64,000 nt of DNA from contig NZ_JADLQQ010000008.1 in assembly GCF_015477765.1 (NCBI RefSeq), positions 372,001-436,000 of the forward strand. The letters are read 5' to 3'. The stretch comes from Nocardia transvalensis (GTDB lineage: Bacteria > Actinomycetota > Actinomycetes > Mycobacteriales > Mycobacteriaceae). The notes below the pieces were generated by a model. The model had not been told where the DNA came from, did not search any database, and saw only the letters and a list, made by a program, of their open reading frames with translations. Below are positions 18,391-27,326 of this stretch, piece by piece. The position numbers were made by a program, and so were the translations under genes. Position 1 is the first letter of the stretch; every line of letters starts with the position of its first letter.

Positions 18391-19563
18391 GTGAGCACTA
18401 CCCTGCTCGACTTCGATCAAAAACCGGCCTTGCAGCAACCGCAATGGGAAGACTCGGCGCGCCTGCAGCTAGTGAGGTCAAAGCTTGCCGCTAGTCCAGC
18501 GCTTGTCAACATCGATGATGTTCGGAAGCTCAAAACATTGCTGGCTCGTGTCGCAATGGGCGAGTCAAACGTGTTACAAGCGGGTGATTGTGCGGAGGAT
18601 CCGGCTGAATGCACCCCGGTTTACATCACCCGCAAGGCTGGGCTGTTGGATATGCTTGCAGGCGCGTTGACCATGACCACACACAAGCCGGTACTGCGGG
18701 TTGGTCGCATCGCCGGGCAATTTGCCAAGCCCCGATCCAGTCCAACCGAGCAGGTAGGTGACCTCGAATTGCCCGTATACCGGGGACATATGGTCAATAG
18801 CCCGGAACCCGATCTCGCGCTCAGGTACCCCGATCCGGAGCGAATGCTGACTTGCTATACGGCAGCGCGCGATGCTGTGGGCTACCTGGGGTGGAATGTT
18901 GATGGCGGACTGATCGATATCGGTGCGCGGATATGGACCAGCCACGAAGCCCTGCTGCTCGACTATGAGATTCCTTTACTGCGACCCGATTCCGAGGGCG
19001 GGCTGTGGTTAGCGTCCACACATTGGCCTTGGATTGGTGAGCGGACCCGTCAAGTGGATGGGGCCCATGTCGCTTTGTTGGCCAAGGTTGTGAATCCGGT
19101 GGCATGCAAGGTCGGTCCGCGTATGGAGATCGAAGAATTGCTGGCGCTGTGTGAACGGCTCGACCCGGACCGCGAGCCGGGGCGGCTCACCCTGATCGCT
19201 CGCATGGGTGTTGAGTCCGTTGTCAAGCAATTGCCCGAGCTGGTCAGTGCGGTTTGTGCCGCAGAACACCCTGTCATTTGGCTCACCGACCCTATGCATG
19301 GAAATACAGTTACCACGTCTCGCGGACTCAAAACCCGTCTGCTTGAAACTATCACACGAGAGATCCGGGAATTTCAGAACGCGGTGCAGGGCGCCGGTGG
19401 TGTAGCGGGTGGACTGCACCTGGAAACGACGCCTGACTTCGTGACTGAATGCGTCCCGAGTGCGGCACAGGTCGACCACATCGGAAACAAGTACACCAGC
19501 TTCTGCGACCCGAGACTCAATCCGCAGCAGGCACTTTTCGTGGTGTCGGCGTGGCAGGGCTGA
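18391..19563 (+). CDS. Class II DAHP synthase
   Basis: A 390-residue plant-type 3-deoxy-D-arabino-heptulosonate 7-phosphate synthase, the first step of the shikimate pathway (phosphoenolpyruvate plus erythrose 4-phosphate). Family landmarks are LQAGDCAE, RVGRIAGQFAKPRS, GMHV-like MHGNT and a C-terminal DPRLNPQQAL. GTG 18391 was chosen because GGAG lies 6 nt before it; a TTG at 18379 is in frame but has no binding site. At 390 residues it is shorter than primary-metabolism AroG (about 460) and matches the PhzC-type enzymes that feed secondary metabolism and often lack feedback control. It opens the shikimate-supply block. Confidence 0.92.
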   Translation: MSTTLLDFDQKPALQQPQWEDSARLQLVRSKLAASPALVNIDDVRKLKTLLARVAMGESNVLQAGDCAEDPAECTPVYITRKAGLLDMLAGALTMTTHKPVLRVGRIAGQFAKPRSSPTEQVGDLELPVYRGHMVNSPEPDLALRYPDPERMLTCYTAARDAVGYLGWNVDGGLIDIGARIWTSHEALLLDYEIPLLRPDSEGGLWLASTHWPWIGERTRQVDGAHVALLAKVVNPVACKVGPRMEIEELLALCERLDPDREPGRLTLIARMGVESVVKQLPELVSAVCAAEHPVIWLTDPMHGNTVTTSRGLKTRLLETITREIREFQNAVQGAGGVAGGLHLETTPDFVTECVPSAAQVDHIGNKYTSFCDPRLNPQQALFVVSAWQG

Positions 19564-19685
19564 TCGCTGCGACACCATCAGCAGAGGACAAACATGAAAG
19601 GCATCCGCACCTTGAGTCGTACTCTTTGCCGGTCTGGGAACGGCGCCCACGTTTTCGTCGCGCTGGCAGAAGAGGTGTCGGCGGT

Positions 19686-20870
19686 ATGAGTAGGTTGCGA
19701 TGGCTCACTTCGGGTGAATCGCACGGTCCAGCGCTTGTGGCGACTCTGGAAGGGTTGCCGTCCGGGGTCCCTGTCACATCGAGCCTTGTGGCCGACGCGT
19801 TGGCACGACGGCGGCTAGGGTACGGTCGCGGAGCCAGAATGAAATTCGAACGTGACGAGATCGCCCTGCTCGGCGGTGTACGGCACGGGCATACGATTGG
19901 ATCCCCAGTAACGATCATGGTGGGGAACACCGAATGGTCCAAGTGGAACACGGTGATGGCCGCTGATCCGGTAGACGAGGTTGCTCTGGCGGGGTTGGCA
20001 AGAAATGCCCCGCTGACCCGACCTAGGCCAGGCCACGCTGATCTGGCGGGAATGCAAAAGTACGGTTTCGCCGACGCCAGACCGGTTCTGGAGCGCGCCT
20101 CCGCGCGCGAGACCGCCGCCCGCGTGGCTTTGGGAGCGGTGGCCCGCTCGTACCTGCGGGAAACGGTCGGAATTCAGATCGTCTCGCACGTGGTGGAGCT
20201 CGCCGGGGTCAGAATTCCGCGCGATCTTTGGCCTACGCCAGCCCAATTGGATCAAATTGATGCTGATGCGGTTCGGTGTATGGACCCGGAGACCAGTAAG
20301 GCGATGGTCGATGAAATCGACCGTGCACGTCGCCACGGCGACACTGTTGGCGGTGTTATCGAGGTGCTGGCGTACGGCGTACCGGTCGGTCTCGGCTCGC
20401 ACGTGCACTGGGATCGGCGCATCGATACGCGACTGGCCGGCGCCCTCATGGCGATCCAGGCGATCAAGGCGGTCGAGTTCGGCGACGGTTTCGACCTCGC
20501 GCGAGTGCCAGGTTCGCAGGCGCACGACGAGATCGTGGCGACGGAGAACAGAATCCGCCGCGCTTCGGACCGCTCCGGTGGGACTGAAGGTGGTCTGACG
20601 ACCGGTGAATTGCTACGGATGCGCGCCGCGATGAAACCGATTGCCACCGTACCGAATGCGCTATCCACAGTGGATGTGCGGACAGGTGAACCATCGAAGG
20701 CCCACCATCAACGCTCGGACGTCTGTGCGGTGCCGGCCGCCGGTGTCGTAGCCGAAGCAATGGTCGCGCTGATGTTGGCCGACGCGGTGGCGGAGAAGTT
20801 CGGCGGCGACAGTGTGGCCGAGACTCGCCGGAACGTACAGGGGTTCCTCGACCATCTCCCGATCCGATGA
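19686..20870 (+). CDS. aroC: Chorismate synthase
   Basis: A 394-residue enzyme that converts EPSP to chorismate using reduced FMN. The signatures are GESHGPALVATLEGLPSG near the start, RRxGYGRGARMKFE, RPRPGHADLAG and RASARETAARVALGA. ATG 19686 (MSRLRWLTSGESHG) matches the family start; an open frame extends 79 codons further upstream but has no similarity there. Full normal length. Since a housekeeping copy is usually elsewhere, this is probably a cluster-dedicated second copy. It is coupled to shikimate kinase by an ATGA overlap. Confidence 0.95.
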   Translation: MSRLRWLTSGESHGPALVATLEGLPSGVPVTSSLVADALARRRLGYGRGARMKFERDEIALLGGVRHGHTIGSPVTIMVGNTEWSKWNTVMAADPVDEVALAGLARNAPLTRPRPGHADLAGMQKYGFADARPVLERASARETAARVALGAVARSYLRETVGIQIVSHVVELAGVRIPRDLWPTPAQLDQIDADAVRCMDPETSKAMVDEIDRARRHGDTVGGVIEVLAYGVPVGLGSHVHWDRRIDTRLAGALMAIQAIKAVEFGDGFDLARVPGSQAHDEIVATENRIRRASDRSGGTEGGLTTGELLRMRAAMKPIATVPNALSTVDVRTGEPSKAHHQRSDVCAVPAAGVVAEAMVALMLADAVAEKFGGDSVAETRRNVQGFLDHLPIR

Positions 20871-21382
20871 CCGCGCCACTGGTGGTATTGGTGGGCCCGC
20901 CCGGAACGGGCAAAACCACCGTGGGCATGCTGGTTGCCGAGCGGCTCGGCGTCGCCTTCCGCGATAGCGACGCCGATATTGTGGCGATGGCGAGAAAACC
21001 TATCCCGCAGATCTTTTCGGAGGATGGTGAACCCCACTTTCGCCTGCTAGAACGAGGTGCGGTGCGGGTCGCCGTCGCCGCACACCGGGGAGTGTTGGCT
21101 CTGGGAGGCGGGGCAGTGACCGACGAGGACACCCGGGCATTGTTGAGAGGGCTACCCGTGGTGTTTCTGGACGTCGACCTCAACGAAGCCATCAGGCGAT
21201 TGGACCTGGATACGCCACGCCCCCTGCTAGCACTCGACCTGAGGCAGCGGTGGCGGAAATTGATGGAGCAACGCCGCCCGCTCTATTGCGAAGTCTCTCG
21301 TGTTGTCGTCTCTACCTCCGGCCGTACGCCAGATCTGGTGGCCGATGCGGTGATAGCCGCACTGGAACTTGCGAGAGCTTGA
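20867..21382 (+). CDS. aroK: Shikimate kinase
   Basis: A 171-residue P-loop kinase that phosphorylates shikimate with ATP. Walker A GPPGTGKTT is at 10-18, RDSDADI follows in the shikimate-binding region, LALGGGAV matches the conserved GGG segment, and RPLLA plus RRPLYCEVS form the LID and substrate-binding arginines. In the usual GxGxxGKST the last residues are ST; here they are TT, a tolerated change. It overlaps chorismate synthase by 4 nt as in the common aroC-aroK operons of actinobacteria. Confidence 0.92.
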   Translation: MTAPLVVLVGPPGTGKTTVGMLVAERLGVAFRDSDADIVAMARKPIPQIFSEDGEPHFRLLERGAVRVAVAAHRGVLALGGGAVTDEDTRALLRGLPVVFLDVDLNEAIRRLDLDTPRPLLALDLRQRWRKLMEQRRPLYCEVSRVVVSTSGRTPDLVADAVIAALELARA

Positions 21383-21770
21383 GGGCCAAGGGCTATTTGG
21401 TCATTACTGTGTGAGCGTGGCTCCACCCAACAGGTATGAAATAGGGGCCACCCGCATCGCCAACCGGGCTAGCGCGGTCTGGGGAGCGAGGTATCGCGTG
21501 TCGGTCTAGCATCCGTCGACGACGGCCAAATTTGGGCCCGGGTGTCTATGTTTCAGACAGTCGATCATCCGGGCTGCATTCAGGCACTATCCACGCGCTG
21601 CGGTGTTTGTGGGAAACGTCGCTGACGGGGTTCTGCACGGCTGCAACTGCCGATGGTCGGTGCTGTCGACCGTGCGGCGGTGATTGCGCCCACTGGACCT
21701 CGGAGCCGCGTGGTGCGCGCTAAGCCTGAACAGGTGACTATTCGCGAACTCGTCCTTAGGATTTATATTC
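21383..21770. other. No supported gene
   Basis: 388 bp between shikimate kinase and glutathione peroxidase. Short frames only. Probably carries the end of the shikimate operon and the promoter of the next gene, but no clear hairpin was found. Confidence 0.4.
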
Positions 21771-22259
21771 GTGACGAACCTTCGTGAGATACCGCTACGC
21801 ACGCTAGACGAAAAACCTACTACCCTGGCCGAACTGGCTGGTGAGAAGGTTGTGCTGCTAGTGAACGTGGCCTCCAAGTGTGGTCTGACCTACCAGTACG
21901 CCGGCCTCGTGGAACTTCAGCAAACCTACGGGCCGCGCGGGTTCACCGTGATCGGCTTCCCGTGCAATCAGTTCAAGGGTCAGGAGCCCGGCACCGCGGA
22001 GGAGATCGCCGAATTCTGCTCCGCCACTTATGGAGTGGACTTCCCGCTGCTGGCGAAGAACGATGTCAATGGCGAGAACCGGCATCCGCTGTACACCGAG
22101 CTGACCCGGGCCGCCGATGTCGAGGGTGCGGCCGGGGATATCCAGTGGAACTTCGAGAAGTTCCTCATTGGGCGCGACGGTACCGTGCTCGGCCGCTTTC
22201 GGCCGCGCACCGAGCCGAAGGATCCCGCCGTGAAAGATGCGATCGAAGCCGCACTGTAA
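21771..22259 (+). CDS. Glutathione peroxidase family (thiol peroxidase)
   Basis: A 162-residue peroxidase of the GPx fold starting at GTG 21771. The active Cys37 lies in NVASKCGLT, GFPCNQF holds the Gln partner and a second Cys, and WNFEKFLI the Trp of the catalytic set. Bacterial enzymes with Cys rather than selenocysteine normally use thioredoxin. It sits between the supply genes and a DAO-type flavoenzyme; hydrogen peroxide produced by flavin oxidases of the cluster would be a natural substrate. It could equally be an unrelated stress gene. Confidence 0.92.
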   Translation: MTNLREIPLRTLDEKPTTLAELAGEKVVLLVNVASKCGLTYQYAGLVELQQTYGPRGFTVIGFPCNQFKGQEPGTAEEIAEFCSATYGVDFPLLAKNDVNGENRHPLYTELTRAADVEGAAGDIQWNFEKFLIGRDGTVLGRFRPRTEPKDPAVKDAIEAAL

Positions 22260-22723
22260 CCTGCTGGTGCGCTGCCGGTTTCGGCATGGCAGCGCGCCAC
22301 ACACTGCTATTGTAGCTGCACGACCTTTCTTGAAATGGAGGTTGTGGTAGGTGGATAGCTGCGCAAGCTCAAGTTCCCAGTCGCGCAACAGGGCGAAGCA
22401 GGCTGCCTTCAACTGCACGGGAACGAAGTCCCCCACACTGCATGGACCCAGGTACACGCTCGCAGCGGGCCGAACCTGGGAATCGGGGACTCCTATGGAA
22501 TGCATTCGGAGGAAAAGGAGAGTCGCGGTTACCGGAACGCAAAGGGTAATGCGATGTCTCCATATCTCGAATTCTCTGCGGGTCACCGACATGAGAACGC
22601 TGGCAGCGAGTTTCGCCGCACAATCTTCTTCCTTACTGAGGTCTCAATCTCAGTGTACTTCCGGCCGTGGCTCTCAGTACGATCGGTAGTCGGTGTCATC
22701 AGCAGGGAGAGGGAGGGTCAATC
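22260..22723. other. No supported gene
   Basis: 464 bp between the peroxidase and the DAO-type gene. No frame has a binding site or a domain. It probably contains the promoter of the downstream gene. Confidence 0.4.
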
Positions 22724-23920
22724 ATGCCGCGGACAGTACTCATAGTCGGTGCCGGCGTTGTCGGTTGCTCATTGGCACGAGAATTGGCGATGCATAATAA
22801 GATTGAGGTCGTAGTGCTTGAGCGCGGTCATCGCGACGCACTGCGAGGCTCGACCGGCTACGCGCCCGGATTCGTGGGCCTCTACAACAACGCGCCTGTG
22901 CTCACGGATCTGGCTGTGGCGAGTGCCGCCGTCTACGACATCGTCGGTGTGGGGTTCGGTCGAACCGGCGGAATCGAGATTGCCACTAGTGCCGAAGGCG
23001 CTACTAAGCTCGCGAGACGTGCGTCCGGTGCCCGTGCGGTAGGACTGCCTGTAGAGGAGCTTTCTCCTGCCGATTTACGGCAGCGGGTGCCCGCAGTGGT
23101 CGATTCTCAATCGGTGTGCGCGGCGTGGGGCTATCCGCTCGACGGAGCAGCGGAACCACTGGTCCTGGCAGCGGCCATTCGCGCCGAGGCGCACGCACGG
23201 GGGGCGCGAATCCTCAACGGCGAGAACGTAACGGGTATCTGCCGTAAGAGCGGCAAACTCACTGTGACCACCGACAGCGGCGCATATAGAGCGGACGACG
23301 TCGTCCTTGCCGGCGGTATCTGGGGCCCAACCCTGATGAGCTTGCTCGGCATCGACCTGCCCCTGTTCCCGGTCGCTCACCCCTATGTGTACTCCGCTCC
23401 GGACGCTAGTTTGAGCCCCGGGCCGTTCGTGCGGTGGCCGGAGCACCACGTCTACGCGCGGGTGCACACCGACCGTATCGGCATCGGCAGCTATGACCAC
23501 GCTCCCGTACCGGTCACGCAAACCGAACTCGCCACAGGCGACGCAGGTCTGGCGTGGACCGATGAGATCTTCTCACCGCCGATTAGGTCCGCGATGCGGT
23601 TGCTCCCCGCTGAAAGCCGATTCACTCCGACAGTGCGGGTCAATGGCGTCTTCGCGATGACACCGGACAACCTGCCACTCGTTGGTGCATACTCCGACGT
23701 ACCCGGGTTGTGGGGCGCGCAGGCCGTGTGGGTCGCCCATGCTGGCGGCGTCGCGGCAGCCCTCACTGCAGCGATTCGCGATGACATTCCTCTGCCGATC
23801 GAACTCGATCCAGCTCGCTTCCGCGGTCGATGCCTGGACGAGCTCAGTGCCAGCGCCCTGCGTCTTTACCGCGATATCTACGCAAACGGTGCCGACACTC
23901 AGCTGCCCAAGGCGCTTTAG
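22724..23920 (+). CDS. DAO-type FAD-dependent oxidoreductase
   Basis: A 398-residue flavoenzyme of the D-amino-acid oxidase/sarcosine oxidase superfamily. GAGVVG at 9-14 starts the FAD Rossmann fold, VVLERGH marks the acidic ribose ligand, and LAGGIWGP and GLWGAQAVWVAHAGGVAAAL are late flavin contacts. ATG 22724 follows a strong GGGAGGG site; the open frame extends further up without similarity. Members oxidise C-N bonds of amino acids or methylated amines, with oxygen giving hydrogen peroxide. If it belongs to the cluster it may oxidise the amine placed by the class IV aminotransferase. It is the last enzyme before a decayed IS110 element. Confidence 0.85.
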   Translation: MPRTVLIVGAGVVGCSLARELAMHNKIEVVVLERGHRDALRGSTGYAPGFVGLYNNAPVLTDLAVASAAVYDIVGVGFGRTGGIEIATSAEGATKLARRASGARAVGLPVEELSPADLRQRVPAVVDSQSVCAAWGYPLDGAAEPLVLAAAIRAEAHARGARILNGENVTGICRKSGKLTVTTDSGAYRADDVVLAGGIWGPTLMSLLGIDLPLFPVAHPYVYSAPDASLSPGPFVRWPEHHVYARVHTDRIGIGSYDHAPVPVTQTELATGDAGLAWTDEIFSPPIRSAMRLLPAESRFTPTVRVNGVFAMTPDNLPLVGAYSDVPGLWGAQAVWVAHAGGVAAALTAAIRDDIPLPIELDPARFRGRCLDELSASALRLYRDIYANGADTQLPKAL

Positions 23921-24124
23921 ACCTGGGTCCCACTCGACTGGTGCAGCTGAAACATGGCGATCGTGTGCAGGACGAAGGTGGCGGGGCTATCTACCATTCG
24001 AGGTAGTCGAACGCACAGTGACGGTGAATCTGCTAGATCCGAAGTCGGCCTGATCTCCAGGATCGGTAGATGTCGCCTATATCAGGCGGCGGCCGGGCCG
24101 CGCTGGCCGGTCCGGTCCCGTTCA

Positions 24125-24590
24125 GAGGTCAGCTAGGGTGAAATCGCGCTTAGCGATCACCTGCCGCAGTCGGGTACCGAATCGCGTGAGCCAGTTCGCT
24201 ATCGGTGGGAAGCTTGCGGTGCAGATGAGTGTTGACACGCAGAAGTTCTCCGAGGTCATCGCGTCGGCGTGATCGGATTCGGCACGCGCGACCGAGTGGC
24301 ATTCCCGGTGGCGGTGCACGGCCATCGGATTGATCGCGTACACCGGCCGCCCAGCGCTACCAGCGCGGTCACCATCAGCCCACGCGGGTGTCTCGATCGA
24401 GACTGGGAACGGATCCTCGACGGTGAGGCATGCCTCGGCGAGCAGCTCACGCAGCACGGTGAATCTGGCGAGATCATTGCCAATCCGCTTCTTGGCCAAC
24501 ATTTTCCCAGCCCTGTCAATAAACCTGACGTCGTGGTGGCCTTCAGCTCAGTCGATTCCGCAGAACACGTTCGCTCCGAGTACCTCCATC
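24125..24590 (-). pseudogene. IS110-family transposase remnant
   Basis: The minus strand reads FCGID, a stop, then AEGHHDVRFIDRAG, ARFTVLRELL and finally YAINPMAVHRHRECHSVARA followed by ESDHADAM. These match the DEDD-type N-terminal half of IS110 transposases (GIDWAEDHHDV at the start and SDHADA later). The in-frame stop replaces the Trp of GIDWAE, and the C-terminal Tn domain with the catalytic Ser is gone. It marks the right border of the biosynthetic cluster. Confidence 0.85.
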
Positions 24591-25020
24591 AGTCAGGTTT
24601 GCGCTGGTCCAAGACCTAGCCGAAAACCCGCAGCGCACTGCTCACGAGCCTCACGGGCTGGTCTCAGATTAGCCGTTCGCGGTCCCAGCACACCCGTACG
24701 GCGCCGGTCTCGGACAAAGCTTTACCGCTTCCCTCAATCGAGTTCAGACGTCCAACCGAGCAAGTGGACTCGAACCACGAGCAAACCCAAAGCGCATACT
24801 CTGATGAGACCTTCCGACAGTTCAGTCTTAAGCAGGTGTACTTAGCCAGCGGAGCACCGTTGACACCTAGGTAGCACATGAACGAGCGCAGGCGCTGTGC
24901 CGGGTTGTCATCGCTGCGCCGCTAGCGCACCTACGTCTCAATGGCGCTTGCGCAATCCTATGCCCAGCTCGTCACCAAGTATCTATGGTGTCGCCCGCGG
25001 CGTGCGTTAGCCTGGCGGTC
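24591..25020. other. No supported gene
   Basis: 430 bp between the IS110 remnant and the HIT gene, with no convincing frame. The short upstream part of the HIT frame (24985-25020) is not needed because ATG 25021 fits the family start. Confidence 0.4.
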
Positions 25021-25449
25021 ATGAGCGATCAGTGCGTGTTCTGTGGCATCGTGGCCGGCAACGTCCCCAGCGTGAAAGTCGCTGAAGACGACACGACGTA
25101 CGCGTTTATGGACATCAACCCCGGCTCAGACGGCCACCTGCTGGTTGTCCCCAAGCGGCATAGCAGAGACCTGCTCGATATCCAGGCCGACGACCTGGCA
25201 GCGGTAACCCTGACCGCACAGCGGGTTGCCAAGGCGGCAGTTAAGGAGCTCGGTGCCGATGGGGTGAACTTGCTCAATTGCTGTGGTGCCGACGCATGGC
25301 AAACGGTGTTTCACTTCCACCTGCACGTGATCCCGCGGTATGTCGACAAAACCAAGGACCGACTGGTGCTGCCCTGGCAACCGGGGATCCGAGGTGACAT
25401 GGATGCGATAGCTGCCTTGGGCAACCGGCTTTCCGCCGCTGTGAACTGA
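25021..25449 (+). CDS. HIT-family nucleotide-binding hydrolase
   Basis: A 142-residue histidine-triad protein. The triad is His98-x-His100-x-His102 (HFHLHVIPRY). CVFC at 5-8 resembles the zinc site of Hint-type proteins, and INPGSDGHLLVVPKRH is the conserved nucleotide-binding segment. Hint-branch enzymes hydrolyse adenosine 5-prime phosphoramidates and aminoacyl adenylates. It is a single gene of housekeeping type lying between decayed genes. Confidence 0.92.
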   Translation: MSDQCVFCGIVAGNVPSVKVAEDDTTYAFMDINPGSDGHLLVVPKRHSRDLLDIQADDLAAVTLTAQRVAKAAVKELGADGVNLLNCCGADAWQTVFHFHLHVIPRYVDKTKDRLVLPWQPGIRGDMDAIAALGNRLSAAVN

Positions 25450-25639
25450 CTCTGCCCAAACCCAATAGGGCCAGCCGTCGAGGCGTGGACTTGCCTGCCC
25501 ATCCGGCACACGGGTCACGGTCCAGCCCCGCGTCGCTGCGTGAGCGTTCGGGTGAGTAGAGCTGTTGGTAGGCAGTTGATCTCGTGAGTGCACGCTTCTA
25601 GCCGAATGGCGTGTGTTCCTTTACGAATCAAAGTGCCGT

Positions 25640-26520
25640 GCGTGCCTTCACCGCCAGTACCGTCGGGGTTGGGGAGCCGCCTTCGATGAAATCGTCGAGA
25701 ACGAGGCCGTTCTAGGTGAATATGCCGAGCAGCTGCGGTAGCGGCAGGTGGAGGCACCGACCTTTTCGCGGTGTCCTTTATTCGTCCGCGATGGCGTGGT
25801 CCAGTGGTCGTCGGCATAGCTGGGCCGGATGATCACGGCGTCAGGATCGCGGTCGACGAAACCGCCACAGAGGCACGGGTGCAGATGCTCGCATCGCGGA
25901 TCGGCAGCGCAGTGGCGTCTGCGCGAGCAACGGGCCGACCGCAAAGCCGGGCAGCTGTTCGGTGGCGGATGAAGGCCAAAGTGGCGGTGAACGATCCGTT
26001 CCGCACTAGCTGCTGTGCATCGTCGTGGAGCCGTGCGATGCGAAAGTCTTCCAGCAGTACTTGGTCTGGTTGGCCGGGTTGGCCATGAGCCAGCAGGATG
26101 TTTGCGGGTATGGCGTCACGATGGAGAACGCTGTTGTGGTGGGCCTCGGCGGTGTCAGTGATGATTCGGAGTGCACGCTTGGGGTCGATAACGCCGAGCG
26201 AGGCGGTCTCGGCGCCAGGAACGTATTGCATTGCGATCCAGAGGACCTGCCCCTCCGCACCGTGGTCTTGTACCGCGACGATGTTCGGATGCTCCAAACG
26301 AGCGGCGAGATTGGCCTCGCGTTCGAACCGTGCCTGAATCTCGGTGTCACCGACGAGTTCCGGGTCGAGCAGCTTGATAGCAACGTGTCGGGGCAAGCGG
26401 GGATGCTGCGCGAGATACACCGTGCCATCCGGCCTCTGCCGAGTACCCGTTCGATTCGATCCCCGGCGACGTTGGACTCCGATGGGGCCGGAACGACGTA
26501 CTGACATACGGCCGCTGATA
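25640..26520 (-). pseudogene. PknB-type serine/threonine kinase remnant
   Basis: Minus-strand frames give RVLGRGRM (decayed glycine loop), then in a shifted frame GTVYLAQHPRLPRHVAIKLL with the catalytic Lys, FEREANLAARLEHPNIVAVQ, a catalytic loop decayed to HRDAIPANILL (normally HRDIKPANIL), and an activation segment decayed to EDFRIARL (normally DFGIARL) and GSFTATLAFI. Later subdomains are spread over other frames down to about 25640. The lost DFG Gly, the changed HRD loop and the frameshifts show it is not a working kinase. No transmembrane or PASTA part remains. Confidence 0.82.
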
Positions 26521-26670
26521 CTGTCTTGCTGTCTTTGTTTAAAGGCAGCAATGTAATTGCCTCATCCACCTCTCTTAGAACGGGCACACGCGGGCGACCA
26601 TCGAACTCGGCACGGAAACCCACTGACTGGCCGCTGCAGAAACGACCGTTAGCGGGGAGGAGGTGATACT

Positions 26671-26868
26671 ATGCTCGTGCTCATCGTCAAGGGCCTGAAA
26701 CGTGTTGGCTCACGTGATCCTGTACGTGTGAGCCGCACGGCGGGAATCTACGGCGGCACAATGACAGTCACTCGTCCTAGTCGGTACCTGCCATGTGGGA
26801 CCGCGTCGGCGCCGCTCGACGATGCCGCCAGGCCGCTGCCTGGGGACCCACGACACGCAACTGCCTGA
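26671..26868 (+). CDS. Possible 65-residue protein with strong ribosome binding site
   Basis: ATG 26671 is preceded by GGAGGAGGTGATACT, nearly the full complement of the 16S rRNA tail, which is unusual for an unused start. The N-terminus MLVLIVKGLKRVG is short and hydrophobic; the rest is basic and featureless. A hairpin (GGCTCAC and GTGAGCC, 26707-26733) lies inside the frame. It may be a leader peptide or the relic of a longer gene rather than a stable protein. Confidence 0.35.
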   Translation: MLVLIVKGLKRVGSRDPVRVSRTAGIYGGTMTVTRPSRYLPCGTASAPLDDAARPLPGDPRHATA

Positions 26869-26996
26869 CAGGCGCCAGAAGATTATGCTTCCTTCGAACG
26901 GCTACGACTCGGCTGGCGGCGTTTGACCCTTGTTCGACCGGTGCGATAGCGTCCGGTTCGGCAGGGTTCCGTTTGATTCTCCGCATTTGGGGGCGT

Positions 26997-27326
26997 ATGA
27001 GTCTGAAAGTTGACCTCGAAATCCTAGGCAAACTCAGCGCGACGCTGCATGATCTCGCGCAGAAGGCTAGCGAGGTCAAGGCGAAGAACGCCCCCGACAC
27101 GAAAGCCGAGGAACCGTTGCTGGCCGGTACTGCAGCCGCGCAGATCACGCGCGACCTGATCCAGGGGGCGTTGATTCCAACTGCGAAGGAACGGTTGAGC
27201 GAAACTGGTGATGTCATGACGAACGTCGCCAAGCAGTTCAAGGACAAGGACGACAGTGCGGCCGACGCCTTGGTGCAGGTATACAGCTCCGCGACCGGCA
27301 ACTGGACTGTGGAGCAGCCGAAGTGA
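26997..27326 (+). CDS. EspC-like type VII secretion target protein
   Basis: A 109-residue, mostly helical protein starting MSLKVDLEILGKLSATLHDL, the typical start of EspC/ESX secretion-associated proteins. These are small helical-hairpin proteins exported by or paired with partners of ESX machines. ATG 26997 was chosen over longer frames, as the similarity begins there. The stop overlaps the next GTG by 4 nt, so the two products are likely made in equal amounts and may bind each other. No classical WxG turn is seen. Confidence 0.75.
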   Translation: MSLKVDLEILGKLSATLHDLAQKASEVKAKNAPDTKAEEPLLAGTAAAQITRDLIQGALIPTAKERLSETGDVMTNVAKQFKDKDDSAADALVQVYSSATGNWTVEQPK

